Below, piece by piece: positions 1 through 8,691 of a DNA stretch of 64,000 bases. The notes beneath the pieces are model-generated. The model was not told where the DNA came from. It saw only the letters and a list, made by a program, of their open reading frames with translations, and searched no databases. The translations under genes and the position numbers were made by a program. Within the stretch, counting starts at the first letter, position 1, and every line of letters begins with the position of its first letter. Source of the DNA: Methylocella tundrae (GTDB lineage Bacteria; Pseudomonadota; Alphaproteobacteria; Rhizobiales; Beijerinckiaceae); contig NZ_CP139089.1 in the NCBI RefSeq assembly GCF_038024855.1, positions 3,072,501 through 3,136,500 of the forward strand, given 5' to 3'.

Positions 1-405
1 GCCTTTGCCGGGATTTTCGGCTTTCTTGCGCCGGTGATGGGGCCGGCGGCCGCCGGACCCGCCGCGGCCGGCGAAGCCACGGTTCTGAGCGTTGCAACAG
101 GGCTCGCCTCTTTCGCAGTCGGCGCATGGAGCCTGCCAAGCGATATGATCGCACAGGTGCATCAGGGCGAAATGATTGTTCCGGCAGGACCGGCGGGCGC
201 CTTGCGAAATGCGTTGTCCAGCGGAGCGGGCGGCGCCGGAACCGTGCACGTTCATCATTCGACGAATTTTAGCGTCCAGGCTATCGACGCCTCGGGAGTG
301 AGACAATTTTTCAAAAACAACGGGAGACAAATCTTGCGCACGATCAATGATGGCGTGCGCACCGGTTCGCACCTCGGACTCAGCAAAATCGGCGGCGCGG
401 TCTGA
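1..405 (+). CDS. Phage tail tape-measure protein, C-terminal end (partial)
   Basis: The reading frame is open from base 1, so the gene starts left of the window and only about 134 codons are visible. The end is rich in Gly and Ala, then has a polar stretch with a VHVHHSTNFSV segment and a short charged tail. This style of C-terminus, with a MIVPAGPAGALRNAL-type segment, is common at the end of phage tail tape-measure or tail-length proteins. The position fits, because tail-tip genes in the usual order of siphophages and gene transfer agents follow directly. The family is inferred from the tail end and the context; the diagnostic coiled-coil body lies outside the window. Confidence 0.6.
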   Translation, partial: AFAGIFGFLAPVMGPAAAGPAAAGEATVLSVATGLASFAVGAWSLPSDMIAQVHQGEMIVPAGPAGALRNALSSGAGGAGTVHVHHSTNFSVQAIDASGVRQFFKNNGRQILRTINDGVRTGSHLGLSKIGGAV

Positions 406-433
406 CACATGGGCTATATCACATGGGCTATAT
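406..433 (+). repeat. 14-bp perfect tandem duplication across a start codon
   Basis: CACATGGGCTATAT occurs twice in a row, at 406-419 and 420-433, giving two ATG codons at 409 and 423. Because 14 is not a multiple of 3, only the second ATG opens the 754-residue tail gene; the first runs into a stop after about 30 codons. The copies are identical, which suggests a recent slip or an assembly duplication. No clear Shine-Dalgarno sequence precedes either ATG. Confidence 0.9.
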
Positions 434-2687
434 CAAAGGAGTCAATCTGCTCCCCGCCACGGGGGAGTGGACCTATGACGCTACGCCATATCTTGGCAGG
501 CGCGTGACCGAATTGGCCTTAACTCCGATTAACACCTACTTTGCCTCCGGCGGACAAAGGACAGATCTGGATTATTCTATTGATCAATTGCAGGCTGAAT
601 TTCCGGATTGCGAAACGGTCGCGATCGTCGTCGCGTGGTTCGGCGATTCGGTCGACGCGTCGAGCTGCAGGATCTATCCGTCCACAACCTACATTGGCGG
701 CGTGTTCGAGAAGTGGGACGGCGCCGGGTGGGCGCCAGATGTCTGGCGCTGCTCCGGGCTGACGCAGACTTCGCCGGAGCTTATCCCGATTTCCTCGAAT
801 GGCGCTTCATTCAATTATGGCGGCACTCCCTCCGACCAATCTATCGTGCGCTGTATCCGCGATATGAAGGCGCGGGGATTGCGCGTGGTTTTCTACCCTT
901 TCCTGTTAATGGATGCGCCAGGATTTCCCTGGCGCGGGCGCATTGCCTATCAATCCGATGATGTCTCATCTGGCGCCTCGGCCGCGGCCGCAAACTTTCT
1001 TGGAGCCGCGACGGCGGCACAATTCGTGCGCGATACGGCCAATCTTACGGTCGCCTACACCGGCGCGACGACGGACTATTCATTCAGGCGGATGATTTTG
1101 CACTATGCGAACCTCTGCGTTGTAGGGGGTGGCGTCGATCTCTTCCTGCTCGGATCCGAGCTTCGCGGACTTGAGACAATTCGTGGGCCGGCCTGGACCA
1201 AGGCTGGAACTCGTGACGCGTCGGGCGCCGCGGTCTGGGATTATCCTTTTGTCTCGGGTCTCATGACTTTGTGCGACGACGTCCGCTCCGTGTTCGACCA
1301 GGCCGGTCTGACCAAAGACGAGACCGGCTTGCATAATCTCATTTCCTACGCGGCCGATTGGTCCGCGTGGATGGGCTATCAGCATCCAGCCGCCGACGGG
1401 CAATGGCCACATCTCGATCAATTGTGGGCTCACGAGAATATCGATCTCGTCTGTTTTGACAACTATCTTCCTCTGAGCGATTGGACCACCGGGGGTGGCG
1501 GGATAGACGCCGGCAATTGGGCGTCGCCGCGGCCATCAAGCTGGCCGCCTCCTGACGTCTCCAGCGTTGGCCTTGGTCTCACCGGACCGCCGACGCTCAC
1601 GAGTAAAGCCTATCTGAAAGCGAATATCGAAGGCGGAGAGAAATTCAATTGGTTCTATGGGGACAGCACAAATCTGGGGCGGGGACTCGATCCCAACGGC
1701 ACGGACCTCCGGGTCTCACTTCCACGTGGCGACCGACTCGCACAGGACCGCCAACCCTATTACGCAAACCAGGAACTACTTGCGAACAAGAAATTGCGCT
1801 GGTGGTGGAATAATTCGCACCGGGCGATCTACGATGACGGCGACGGAAATGGCTTCGCGGCACACGGGCCGAGCACGGCATGGACCGCGCAATCGAAGCC
1901 AATTACCTTCACCGAATACGGCTTCCCGACCTGCGATCGGGCAACCAATCAGCCGAATGTGTTCTTTGACGCAAAGTCCAGCGAGAGCGCGACGCCGTTC
2001 TGGTCAGTCTGGCAACCGGCCGAGGTCGGCGGATATGCCCCAGCGGAAGACGCAAATCTCACACTGTTGGCGTTGCAGGCGATCTATGAATATTGGGTAG
2101 AGGACGGGCAGAACGAGACGTCCGCCGCCGGCGTAAAGATGATCGAGCCGACCTTCATGTCAGCGTGGAACTGGGATGCGCGCCCTTTTCCTGCATTTCC
2201 TGCGCGTAGCGATGTCTGGGGAGATGCGGCCAACTGGCCCTCCGGCAATTGGCTGAGCGGCAAGGGGCCTTTCATACCCCCGCCGGTTCTGGATCTAGCG
2301 CCAACGCCGGCGAGTCCGCCGAGCTTTCCGACATTGAACGGGCAGAGCTGGTCTGTGCATTACAAGCCCTCTTTTTCGACGGTCGCGACCGAGCGCGCTT
2401 CGGGTCGCGCCAGCAGGGTGGCGAGAATGGCGACGGCTGTTTGGGAAATCGAACTCTCATTCGATGCCTTGCGTATGGATGACGTACATCATGACTTGGA
2501 AGTGTTGGCCGGGTTCTATGAATCAGCGCGCGGGCAGACAACGCCCTTTGCGTTTCCTGTTTCACCCGCGCTCGGCCTTGGTCCGACTGTTCTTTGTCGC
2601 TTTGCAGACGACCAAGCAGATCTGGAGGCGTTCATGAACCAAATCTGGCAGGCTAAAACGGTGGTTCTGAGGACTGTAAAGGTATGA
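423..2687 (+). CDS. GTA-type TIM-barrel tail protein fused to a DUF2460-like domain
   Basis: A 754-residue virion protein. Residues about 60-600 match the TIM-barrel-like domain of the gene transfer agent tail-tip (host specificity) protein: GTPSDQSIVRCIRDMKARG near 134-152, GSELRGL near 244-250, ISYAADW near 307-313, NIEGGE near 401-406 and TFTEYGFP near 495-502. Glu246 and Glu498 sit where glycosidase-type TIM barrels carry their acid pair, so a cell-wall or glycan-binding role is plausible but unproven. Residues about 634-754 (SFPTLNGQSWSVHYKPSFST onward) resemble the start and end of the next gene product, a DUF2460 protein, without its central insert. The start is the second ATG of a 14-bp duplication. 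The stop overlaps the next start (ATGA). Confidence 0.85.
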   Translation: MGYIKGVNLLPATGEWTYDATPYLGRRVTELALTPINTYFASGGQRTDLDYSIDQLQAEFPDCETVAIVVAWFGDSVDASSCRIYPSTTYIGGVFEKWDGAGWAPDVWRCSGLTQTSPELIPISSNGASFNYGGTPSDQSIVRCIRDMKARGLRVVFYPFLLMDAPGFPWRGRIAYQSDDVSSGASAAAANFLGAATAAQFVRDTANLTVAYTGATTDYSFRRMILHYANLCVVGGGVDLFLLGSELRGLETIRGPAWTKAGTRDASGAAVWDYPFVSGLMTLCDDVRSVFDQAGLTKDETGLHNLISYAADWSAWMGYQHPAADGQWPHLDQLWAHENIDLVCFDNYLPLSDWTTGGGGIDAGNWASPRPSSWPPPDVSSVGLGLTGPPTLTSKAYLKANIEGGEKFNWFYGDSTNLGRGLDPNGTDLRVSLPRGDRLAQDRQPYYANQELLANKKLRWWWNNSHRAIYDDGDGNGFAAHGPSTAWTAQSKPITFTEYGFPTCDRATNQPNVFFDAKSSESATPFWSVWQPAEVGGYAPAEDANLTLLALQAIYEYWVEDGQNETSAAGVKMIEPTFMSAWNWDARPFPAFPARSDVWGDAANWPSGNWLSGKGPFIPPPVLDLAPTPASPPSFPTLNGQSWSVHYKPSFSTVATERASGRASRVARMATAVWEIELSFDALRMDDVHHDLEVLAGFYESARGQTTPFAFPVSPALGLGPTVLCRFADDQADLEAFMNQIWQAKTVVLRTVKV

Positions 2688-3292
2688 CGCCGGCCGCCTT
2701 TCCCACGTTGCCTGGACAAGCATGGTCTGTCCACAAGCGACCAACATTCTCGACCCGAATCGTCAGCAACTCTTCTGGCAGGGAAGCGCGAACGCCACTC
2801 TACACTTATCCGCTCTATGAATTCGAATTGACTTTTGAAGGCCTCGCTTCGACCTCGGCGCTTCCCGGGCTCGGCGCGAACTCCCTCCAAAGTTTGCTAG
2901 GGCTCTATTTGCAATGCCAGGGTCAGTTCGGCACCTTCCTCTACACGGATCCGGGTGACAGCGCTATGGTTGGACAGGCCATTGCCGTTGGCGATGGCGT
3001 TACGACGGCTTTTCCATTCGTCCGAACATTGGGGGGCTTTACGGAGCCTGTCGGGTGGGTGCTTTCTGTTCAGAACGTCTACCTGGACGGCGCGCGCCAA
3101 ACAGGTGGATGGACCTTATCAACGCCCAATAATCTGACTTTCTTGGCGCCTCCGGCGAGTAATGTGTTCATCTCGGCGGATTTCATCTTCGCATTCGAAT
3201 GCAGGTTTCTCGATGATCAGAATGACTTTGAGAATTTTATGGCCGGGCTCTGGCAAGTTCAGTCGTTGAAATTTAGATCGGTGAAGCCATGA
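2684..3292 (+). CDS. DUF2460 phage baseplate/distal tail protein
   Basis: A 202-residue protein of the DUF2460 family (the GTA gp12-like slot), a distal tail or baseplate component. It opens with AFPTLPGQAWSVHKRPTFST, has the internal TTAFPFVR motif near residue 107, and ends with DDQNDFENFMAGLWQVQSLK, all typical of the family. It starts within the stop of the preceding gene (ATGA overlap) and its own stop overlaps the next start, so the three genes are translationally coupled. Its first 70 and last 40 residues are clearly related to the C-terminal domain of the gene before it, implying duplication of this module within the operon. Confidence 0.85.
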   Translation: MTPAAFPTLPGQAWSVHKRPTFSTRIVSNSSGREARTPLYTYPLYEFELTFEGLASTSALPGLGANSLQSLLGLYLQCQGQFGTFLYTDPGDSAMVGQAIAVGDGVTTAFPFVRTLGGFTEPVGWVLSVQNVYLDGARQTGGWTLSTPNNLTFLAPPASNVFISADFIFAFECRFLDDQNDFENFMAGLWQVQSLKFRSVKP

Positions 3293-4155
3293 GAGCTACG
3301 TCACAAGCCTTGATGGCCTTTCTCGATGGCCTGCGCTCACAACGTGACTCGCTAGCTCTCGTCGCTGATTGTTATACCTTCATTTTGCAGACTGGTCTGA
3401 TTCTCACCTATACGAGCGCGGACGTTCCTATCGCGCTCAATGGCGCAATCTTCGCAGCGAACTCAGTGTTGGTCGATGGACTGACTTTCAAATGCGAAGT
3501 GGGCCTCCAGGTAGATCAGCAACAGATCACGCTGGCGGCGCAGCCGACTGACACCATCGGCGGTATTCCGTTCTTGCAAGCCATTCGAAATGGAATCCTC
3601 GATGGCGCCGAAGTTCAGCGCGAACGAGCCTTTCTGACTTCATGGACGGAGGCGCCGGTCGGAAGCGTTGTTCTATTCAAAGGCCGCGTGGGAACCGTCG
3701 ACAGTGTCGGGCGCACCAGTGCGAAGATCACTGTGAACTCTGATCTCGTCCTGCTGGACGTAAACATGCCGCGAAATCTCTATGCGCCGAACTGCCAGCA
3801 CGTCCTCTATGACTCCGGATGTGGGTTGATAAAAAAAGCGCACGGCGCGAAGGCAACGGCTGGCGATGGATCGACACAATTGAAGATTCTCTGGTCAGGG
3901 TCTAGCAGCGCTTACGCTCAGGGAACACTTACCTTCTCATCAGGCGTGAATACGGGCGCGACTGCGAATGTAAAATCAGCTGATGCGGCAACGCTCTATC
4001 TAAGCGCGCCGCTGCTCAATGTTCCAGCGGCTGGAGACGCATTCACGGTCTACCAAGGGTGTGATCATACGCAAGCGACCTGCCAAGCCAAGTTTGGCAA
4101 TGTTGCGAATTTTCGAGGGTTTCCCTACGTCCCGCCACCTACTTATGCGTTGTAG
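3289..4155 (+). CDS. DUF2163 / phage BR0599-like tail protein
   Basis: A 288-residue protein of the DUF2163/BR0599 family, equivalent in place to GTA gp13, a tail-tip hub component. The N-terminal half carries the DUF2163 body (CYTFILQTGLILTYTSADVP near 27-46). The C-terminal part has the conserved Cys segments YAPNCQHVLYDSGC (about 165-178) and GCDHTQATCQAKF near 256, ending in NFRGFPYVP. In GTA baseplate homologues this Cys-rich end binds an iron-sulfur cluster, which is an inference here. It starts in the stop of the DUF2460 gene and is followed after 2 bp by the NlpC/P60 gene. Confidence 0.85.
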   Translation: MRATSQALMAFLDGLRSQRDSLALVADCYTFILQTGLILTYTSADVPIALNGAIFAANSVLVDGLTFKCEVGLQVDQQQITLAAQPTDTIGGIPFLQAIRNGILDGAEVQRERAFLTSWTEAPVGSVVLFKGRVGTVDSVGRTSAKITVNSDLVLLDVNMPRNLYAPNCQHVLYDSGCGLIKKAHGAKATAGDGSTQLKILWSGSSSAYAQGTLTFSSGVNTGATANVKSADAATLYLSAPLLNVPAAGDAFTVYQGCDHTQATCQAKFGNVANFRGFPYVPPPTYAL

Positions 4156-4157
4156 AC

Positions 4158-4610
4158 ATGAATACTGACGATTGCCAACGCGCCCGGATCGTAGCGGAGG
4201 CGCGCAGATGGATTGGCACGCCCTATCATTCATGTGCGGACATTCTGGGAGCCGGCGTTGACTGCGGTATGCTGCTCGTCCGGGTGTATGTTGATCTTGG
4301 GCTCGTGCCGCCCTTCGATCCGCGGCCCTATCCGGAAGATTGGCATTTGCATCGGAGCGCTGAGCGCTATCTTGGGTTCATAGTGAAGACGTGCAAAGAG
4401 ATAGCGGCGCCGCGGTTGGGCGACATCGTCGTCTTTAAATATGGCCGATGCTTTAGTCATGGAGCCATTGTGACGGAAGAAAATCCGATCACGATTGTTC
4501 ATGCGTTCCAGCCATACGGCGTCGTTTTCGAAGAAGAGGTGAGGCGGAACGCTCAGCTGGTCGAGCCGAAGAGGCCAAGACGGTATTTTAGTCTCTGGAA
4601 AGGAGAATAA
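4158..4610 (+). CDS. Phage tail NlpC/P60-type peptidase
   Basis: A 150-residue NlpC/P60 cysteine peptidase, the GTA gp14-like tail enzyme that opens peptidoglycan locally during DNA entry. The catalytic triad is visible: Cys36 in GVDCGMLLVRVY, His101 in CFSHGAIVTE, and a third polar residue at about His115 in IVHAF. The length matches phage members that consist of the peptidase domain alone. It lies between the DUF2163 gene and the large tail-tip gene, the conserved GTA order, and is probably part of the same transcript. Confidence 0.88.
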   Translation: MNTDDCQRARIVAEARRWIGTPYHSCADILGAGVDCGMLLVRVYVDLGLVPPFDPRPYPEDWHLHRSAERYLGFIVKTCKEIAAPRLGDIVVFKYGRCFSHGAIVTEENPITIVHAFQPYGVVFEEEVRRNAQLVEPKRPRRYFSLWKGE

Positions 4611-4612
4611 TT

Positions 4613-7210
4613 GTGAGCTTCCTGCGCCAGAGGAAAACTACATCGCAAATCCCGCTCTATACGGGTCTTCAAATCCAGACGTCCAGCTCGGCTGTTCCGA
4701 TCCAAATTGTTTACGGCGCTAACAAGATTGCGCCGAACGTCATATGGACCGGAGGGTTCAGCTATACAACGGAGAAGACGAAGGCAGGGAAAGGTGGCGG
4801 ATCCATTAGCGGCTATGACTACAGATGCGGCTTCGCCCTCGGCTTGTGCGAAGGCCCAATCAATGCCGTTGGCGGCGTGTGGAGCGGCCAGTCCATTACA
4901 TATCTGTGGAATCTCGGATTAGGGCTCTTCTACGGCTCGATGCCCCAGACCCCTTGGGGATATTTGACGGCTTCCTTTCCCGGACAAGATCTGGCGTATG
5001 GCGGACTTGCCTATGTCGCCACGGCGTCGTTTGACCTTGGGTCTAGCCCCAGCTTGCCTTCGCTTTCCTTCGACGTGCATGGATTACTCGTAGGGACAGG
5101 GCTCATTAACTCGTGGGACGCGAATCCGGCGCTCGTGATCCAGGATCTTCTAACTAATCCACAATATGGCGTCGGCTTTCCAGCAGCTAGCATCGACTCG
5201 ACAACTCTGCTGGGCGGTTCGGGAGGCTCGTCATACCAGGCCTACTGTACTGCGGCGCACCTTGCCCTTTCCCCCGTGCTCGCCAACCAGGAAGCGGCAA
5301 GCAGCATCCTCAGCCGGTGGCTTCAATTGACCAATACCGCCGCTGTGTGGTCCGGCGGCAAATTGAAATTCATCACCTATGGTGACGCTCCCTTAACGCA
5401 GAGCGGCGTTTCCTTCATTCCGAACGTCACGCCGATCTACGATCTGGCGGATGATGACTTCGTCATCAGCGACGACGCCGACCCTGTTGAGGTCGTAAGA
5501 AGCGACCCTTTTACCGCAAAGAATTGGGTGACCCTTGAAACCCTCGACCGGAACAATTGGTATGATGCGACGCCCGTTCAAGTGTGGGATCAAAACGCAA
5601 TAGAGCTGTATGGGCTCCACATGGACTCCTCGATCACGGCGCATGAGATTTGCGAGCCCTCGATTGGTCGAATATCGGCGCAGCTACTTCTTCAGCGCAG
5701 TCTGTACGTTAGAAACACTTACCAATTCAAACTGGGATTCGAGTATTGTTTGCTCGAACCGATGGATCTCGTCGCGATTAGTGACGTAGGCCTGGGAATG
5801 AATAAGTTTCCTGTACGCATTGTATCCATTGAAGAGGATGGGTCTGGGATTCTCAGCCTTACGGCTGAGGACTTCACAGGAGGAGCTGCAACTGCGGCGG
5901 CTTATCCCGTGCAGGCGGGGTCGAATACGGCCTTGGATCATGGCGTATCTCCCTCGCCGGTCAATCAGGTCATCATATTCGAACCGCCGCCGGATCTGAC
6001 GAACGGCGTTGCGGAGGTGTGGATCGCCATCTCCGGTGGCCTCGCGCCGATATATAAGCTGGCTGAGGACGGAACGACGGGGAATCATGAAGCGAGGTGG
6101 AATGGACCAGTTGGCGCCATAGGCGATATAGCTACCATCACCATTTTGATTCAGGCTGCGGAACGCAATGCCGTCAGCTTGCGTGCAAATGATGGCGTGG
6201 CGGTCAACCAATGTGATTTTGATCTGACCGGAATGACCGCCACGCAAAGCACGGTGGGCGCATTCTCAGCGGTCTCTATTGTTGAAGGGGCTCGTGGATT
6301 TAAAGTGATCTCGGCGTCGGTTCCACTCAAAGCCGCTTCCACCGTGCCGTCTTTTTCACTGTGTCTCGCGGACCCCATCGGGACGATTTCGTATGCTGGC
6401 GCGCCCGGAAGCGGCCTTTATGTCTGGGATGTAGAGCTCGCCACCGGACTCGAAAGCTTGTCGGCTTCAGCTAACGCGCCCGAGTTAATCGGCGCTACGA
6501 TCGTGGCGACGACGCTGGCGACGCCCGAGGGGTCCGCGGGAGCGGCGGATCCCTATTGGGGCGGAGCGCTTGTTTATCTTTCGACAGACAACGCCACCTA
6601 CGCGCAGATCGGCAAGATCAGCGGACCTTCGCGCCAGGGCGTATTAACGGCTTCGGCGCCCGCACCAACCGGAAGCAATCCGGATGTCGCAAACGCGATT
6701 TCGGTGGACCTTGCAGGGAGCGGCGGCGCTCTTGCGTCGGGCACAGCCGCTGACGCTCGGAACGGAGTAACGCTCTGCATTGTTGATCATGAGCTGTTCT
6801 CTTACCAAACGGCGACCCTCACAGCAGCCAACGCCTACGCGCTGACCTATTTGGAGCGCGGACTTTATGGCTCTGTCGCGTCATCCCACAATGTGAACGC
6901 GCCTTTCGCTCGCCTCGATGACGCGATTTTCAAGTATCCGCTGCCAGCCGCCTTCGTTGGGATGCCGGTCTATTTGAAATTCCCGAGCTTTAATATCTTC
7001 GGCGCGTCCGTGCAAGATTTGTCGACCTGCGCGGTATACACGTACACTCCAGTTGGGTCCGGTATAAGCGGACCGGTGGCTCAGGCGCTTGGGGTTGGGG
7101 CAGCCCTTGATTATGGATCGGCGGCCTCCGGCGTCAATGAATCTGATGATTTCGGCGTAGCCTCTGATCCTTATGTGATCACTATCGATTTGGGATTGGC
7201 ATCAGCATGA
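4613..7210 (+). CDS. Large phage tail-tip protein (GTA gp15 / gpJ-like C-terminal part)
   Basis: An 865-residue tail-tip or host-recognition protein of the phage-tail_3 type. It starts with GTG after AGGAG at 4600-4604. Near residues 20-120 it has the family segments PIQIVYGANKIAPNVIW and CGFALGLCEGPI. The middle (about 280-400) carries EVVRSDPFTAKNWVTLE and the region ending in SLTAEDF. The C-terminal third is beta-rich and contains LTYLERGLYGS near 740. In gene transfer agents this body is fused to the TIM barrel in one protein; here the TIM barrel is a separate gene upstream. Its stop overlaps the start of the following fibre gene. Confidence 0.82.
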   Translation: MSFLRQRKTTSQIPLYTGLQIQTSSSAVPIQIVYGANKIAPNVIWTGGFSYTTEKTKAGKGGGSISGYDYRCGFALGLCEGPINAVGGVWSGQSITYLWNLGLGLFYGSMPQTPWGYLTASFPGQDLAYGGLAYVATASFDLGSSPSLPSLSFDVHGLLVGTGLINSWDANPALVIQDLLTNPQYGVGFPAASIDSTTLLGGSGGSSYQAYCTAAHLALSPVLANQEAASSILSRWLQLTNTAAVWSGGKLKFITYGDAPLTQSGVSFIPNVTPIYDLADDDFVISDDADPVEVVRSDPFTAKNWVTLETLDRNNWYDATPVQVWDQNAIELYGLHMDSSITAHEICEPSIGRISAQLLLQRSLYVRNTYQFKLGFEYCLLEPMDLVAISDVGLGMNKFPVRIVSIEEDGSGILSLTAEDFTGGAATAAAYPVQAGSNTALDHGVSPSPVNQVIIFEPPPDLTNGVAEVWIAISGGLAPIYKLAEDGTTGNHEARWNGPVGAIGDIATITILIQAAERNAVSLRANDGVAVNQCDFDLTGMTATQSTVGAFSAVSIVEGARGFKVISASVPLKAASTVPSFSLCLADPIGTISYAGAPGSGLYVWDVELATGLESLSASANAPELIGATIVATTLATPEGSAGAADPYWGGALVYLSTDNATYAQIGKISGPSRQGVLTASAPAPTGSNPDVANAISVDLAGSGGALASGTAADARNGVTLCIVDHELFSYQTATLTAANAYALTYLERGLYGSVASSHNVNAPFARLDDAIFKYPLPAAFVGMPVYLKFPSFNIFGASVQDLSTCAVYTYTPVGSGISGPVAQALGVGAALDYGSAASGVNESDDFGVASDPYVITIDLGLASA

Positions 7211-8131
7211 GCGTTCAAGTCAAAAGGCGCCGCGAAGCGGCTTCCTTCCTTTCCACATATGTCGGTGCGGTGGGGGAATTGCTCGTCGACACAACCGCAT
7301 GGCGAGTACAAGTTCATGATGGCGCCACCGCGGGGGGGGCATCCGGTGGCTCTTCTCTCGGAGGTGCCGAGTCTGCAGAATGCGCCAGGGGTTGGCGTAA
7401 ACACGTCGTTTGACGTAACGAACAAGCTTGCGGTCAAATCCTCGGCGGTCCTTTTTGACAACATTGGCCATGGCGTACAGTTCAAGGTCAACAAGAGCGC
7501 AGATACGGACACCGCCTCGTTACTCTATCAGACTGGGTATTCGGGGCGCGCTGAGATGGGGCTCTGCGGAGATGACAACTTCCATCTCAAGACGTCGGCC
7601 GATGGGTCTACTTGGATCGATGGCATTGTGCAAAGGACGCTGTCTATTCAAAATAGTGGCGACGTCAACGATTCCTCTTCTGGAGCCGGGCTGGACCATG
7701 ATTATTCACTAGCATTTTCGATTCCGCCTAACTTCCTGAGAGCGGGGAGAGCCATTCGCGTCTCGGCGCACTATCGGGTGACGGTGGGATCAGCGCCGCC
7801 TCTTCTAACCCATAAGATCAAATTGGGCTCCGTGATTGTCGGCCAGACTGGCGGATATACGCCAAATCCCGGAGAGACGAACGTGCAGGCGGCGGTGTCC
7901 TGGCTTATCCAGGCTATCGCAGATCCTTCTGGCGCATCCGGCATCGAATGTGCGCTATCGTCAATCCCAAGCGGTGTTGGCAGTGCGACCAACACAAGTG
8001 TGACGCCAATGCCTGTCCTTGTTCCGACAAATGGCGTGCTTGCTCTCGAAGTCTCGACGCTGTGGGCTTCTGCGGGAACTGGAGTGAACCAGATCAAATT
8101 AAGCCAGCTTATTATCGAAGCATTGAATTGA
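7207..8131 (+). CDS. Tail-fibre-like protein, frameshifted in a run of eight Gs
   Basis: Two frames together make one protein of about 307 residues. The start at 7207 (ATGA overlap with the tail-tip gene) gives MSVQVKRRREAASFLSTYVG and VDTTAWRVQVHDGATAGG, a common beginning of phage tail fibres that display a DTT-RV-VHDG motif. The frame then breaks in a run of eight G residues at 7331-7338. Dropping one G joins it to the second frame (HPVALLSEVPSLQNAPG onward), which runs to 8131. The rest is beta-rich with no recognised enzyme. The G run may be a sequencing error, a true mutation or a phase-variable tract. A start at 7259 in the second frame is not credible as the native one. Confidence 0.75.
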
Positions 8132-8151
8132 TAATTGCAAGATCCGCCTCA

Positions 8152-8181
8152 AGGCCCGCCGTGATGGCGGGCCTTTGTTTT
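8152..8181 (+). terminator. Rho-independent terminator after the tail-fibre gene
   Basis: A 9-bp perfect stem (AGGCCCGCC, 8152-8160; GGCGGGCCT, 8166-8174) with a 5-base loop is followed by a T-rich tract (TTGTTTTTT). It lies 20 bp after the fibre stop codon and closes the tail transcript. Confidence 0.9.
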
Positions 8182-8203
8182 TTCGTCGCCGGGGTCAAAT
8201 CGC

Positions 8204-8677
8204 ATGATGACACAATTCCTGATGCCTCCGGAGGACGGCCGCCGTAACGCTGTGATCGTCAACGGCCGCCTCTATGAGAGCATGCCTGGCGTCGCGATCG
8301 TCGTGCCGACTTTCGACGTTCCGACGCTCGAAGCAAACGGATGGACTGATGGCGCAGGAGCGCTCCCGCCGGCGACAACTTCGGCCTATGCATCTGGCGC
8401 CGTCAGCGGCGTCGTGCAAACTCCGAAAGGTTCTTCCGCAGGCGTCGGAGTGCGGCTTTACATCGATGGCGCGGCGACGCCGGCCGGCGTGACGATCGCC
8501 GATGCAACGGGCGCCTGGTCAATTCCGACGGGAACGCTTACGCCGGGGCCGCACCGCTTCAGCGTCGAAATCGATGAGAGTGCCGGATCGTTTACGGTTA
8601 CCGCGCCTGCCGGCGTGGTCAATCTGGATTTCAGCAATCCTCTGAATAGTGGATTGATCGCTGCGCTCGCAGCCTAA
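8204..8677 (+). CDS. Small phage tail-associated protein
   Basis: A 157-residue protein not assigned to a named family. The first 60 residues are a compact segment (NAVIVNGRLYESMPGVAIVV) of a kind often found in small proteins encoded near phage tail fibres. Residues about 65-145 look like an Ig-like or carbohydrate-binding-like beta sandwich (VGVRLYIDG, WSIPTGTLTPGPHRFSVEI). It lies between a terminator and the next structural gene, 14 bp apart. Two adjacent ATG codons (8204 and 8207) are possible starts. A role in fibre decoration is inferred from position only. Confidence 0.6.
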   Translation: MMTQFLMPPEDGRRNAVIVNGRLYESMPGVAIVVPTFDVPTLEANGWTDGAGALPPATTSAYASGAVSGVVQTPKGSSAGVGVRLYIDGAATPAGVTIADATGAWSIPTGTLTPGPHRFSVEIDESAGSFTVTAPAGVVNLDFSNPLNSGLIAALAA

Positions 8678-8691
8678 TGTGGAGCTGAGCA

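Noticed and set aside
7259..8131. ORF starting MSVRWGNCSS as a complete gene
   Set aside because: Its first 25 codons are the wrong frame of the fibre N-terminus; the true start is 7207 with a one-base shift in the G run.
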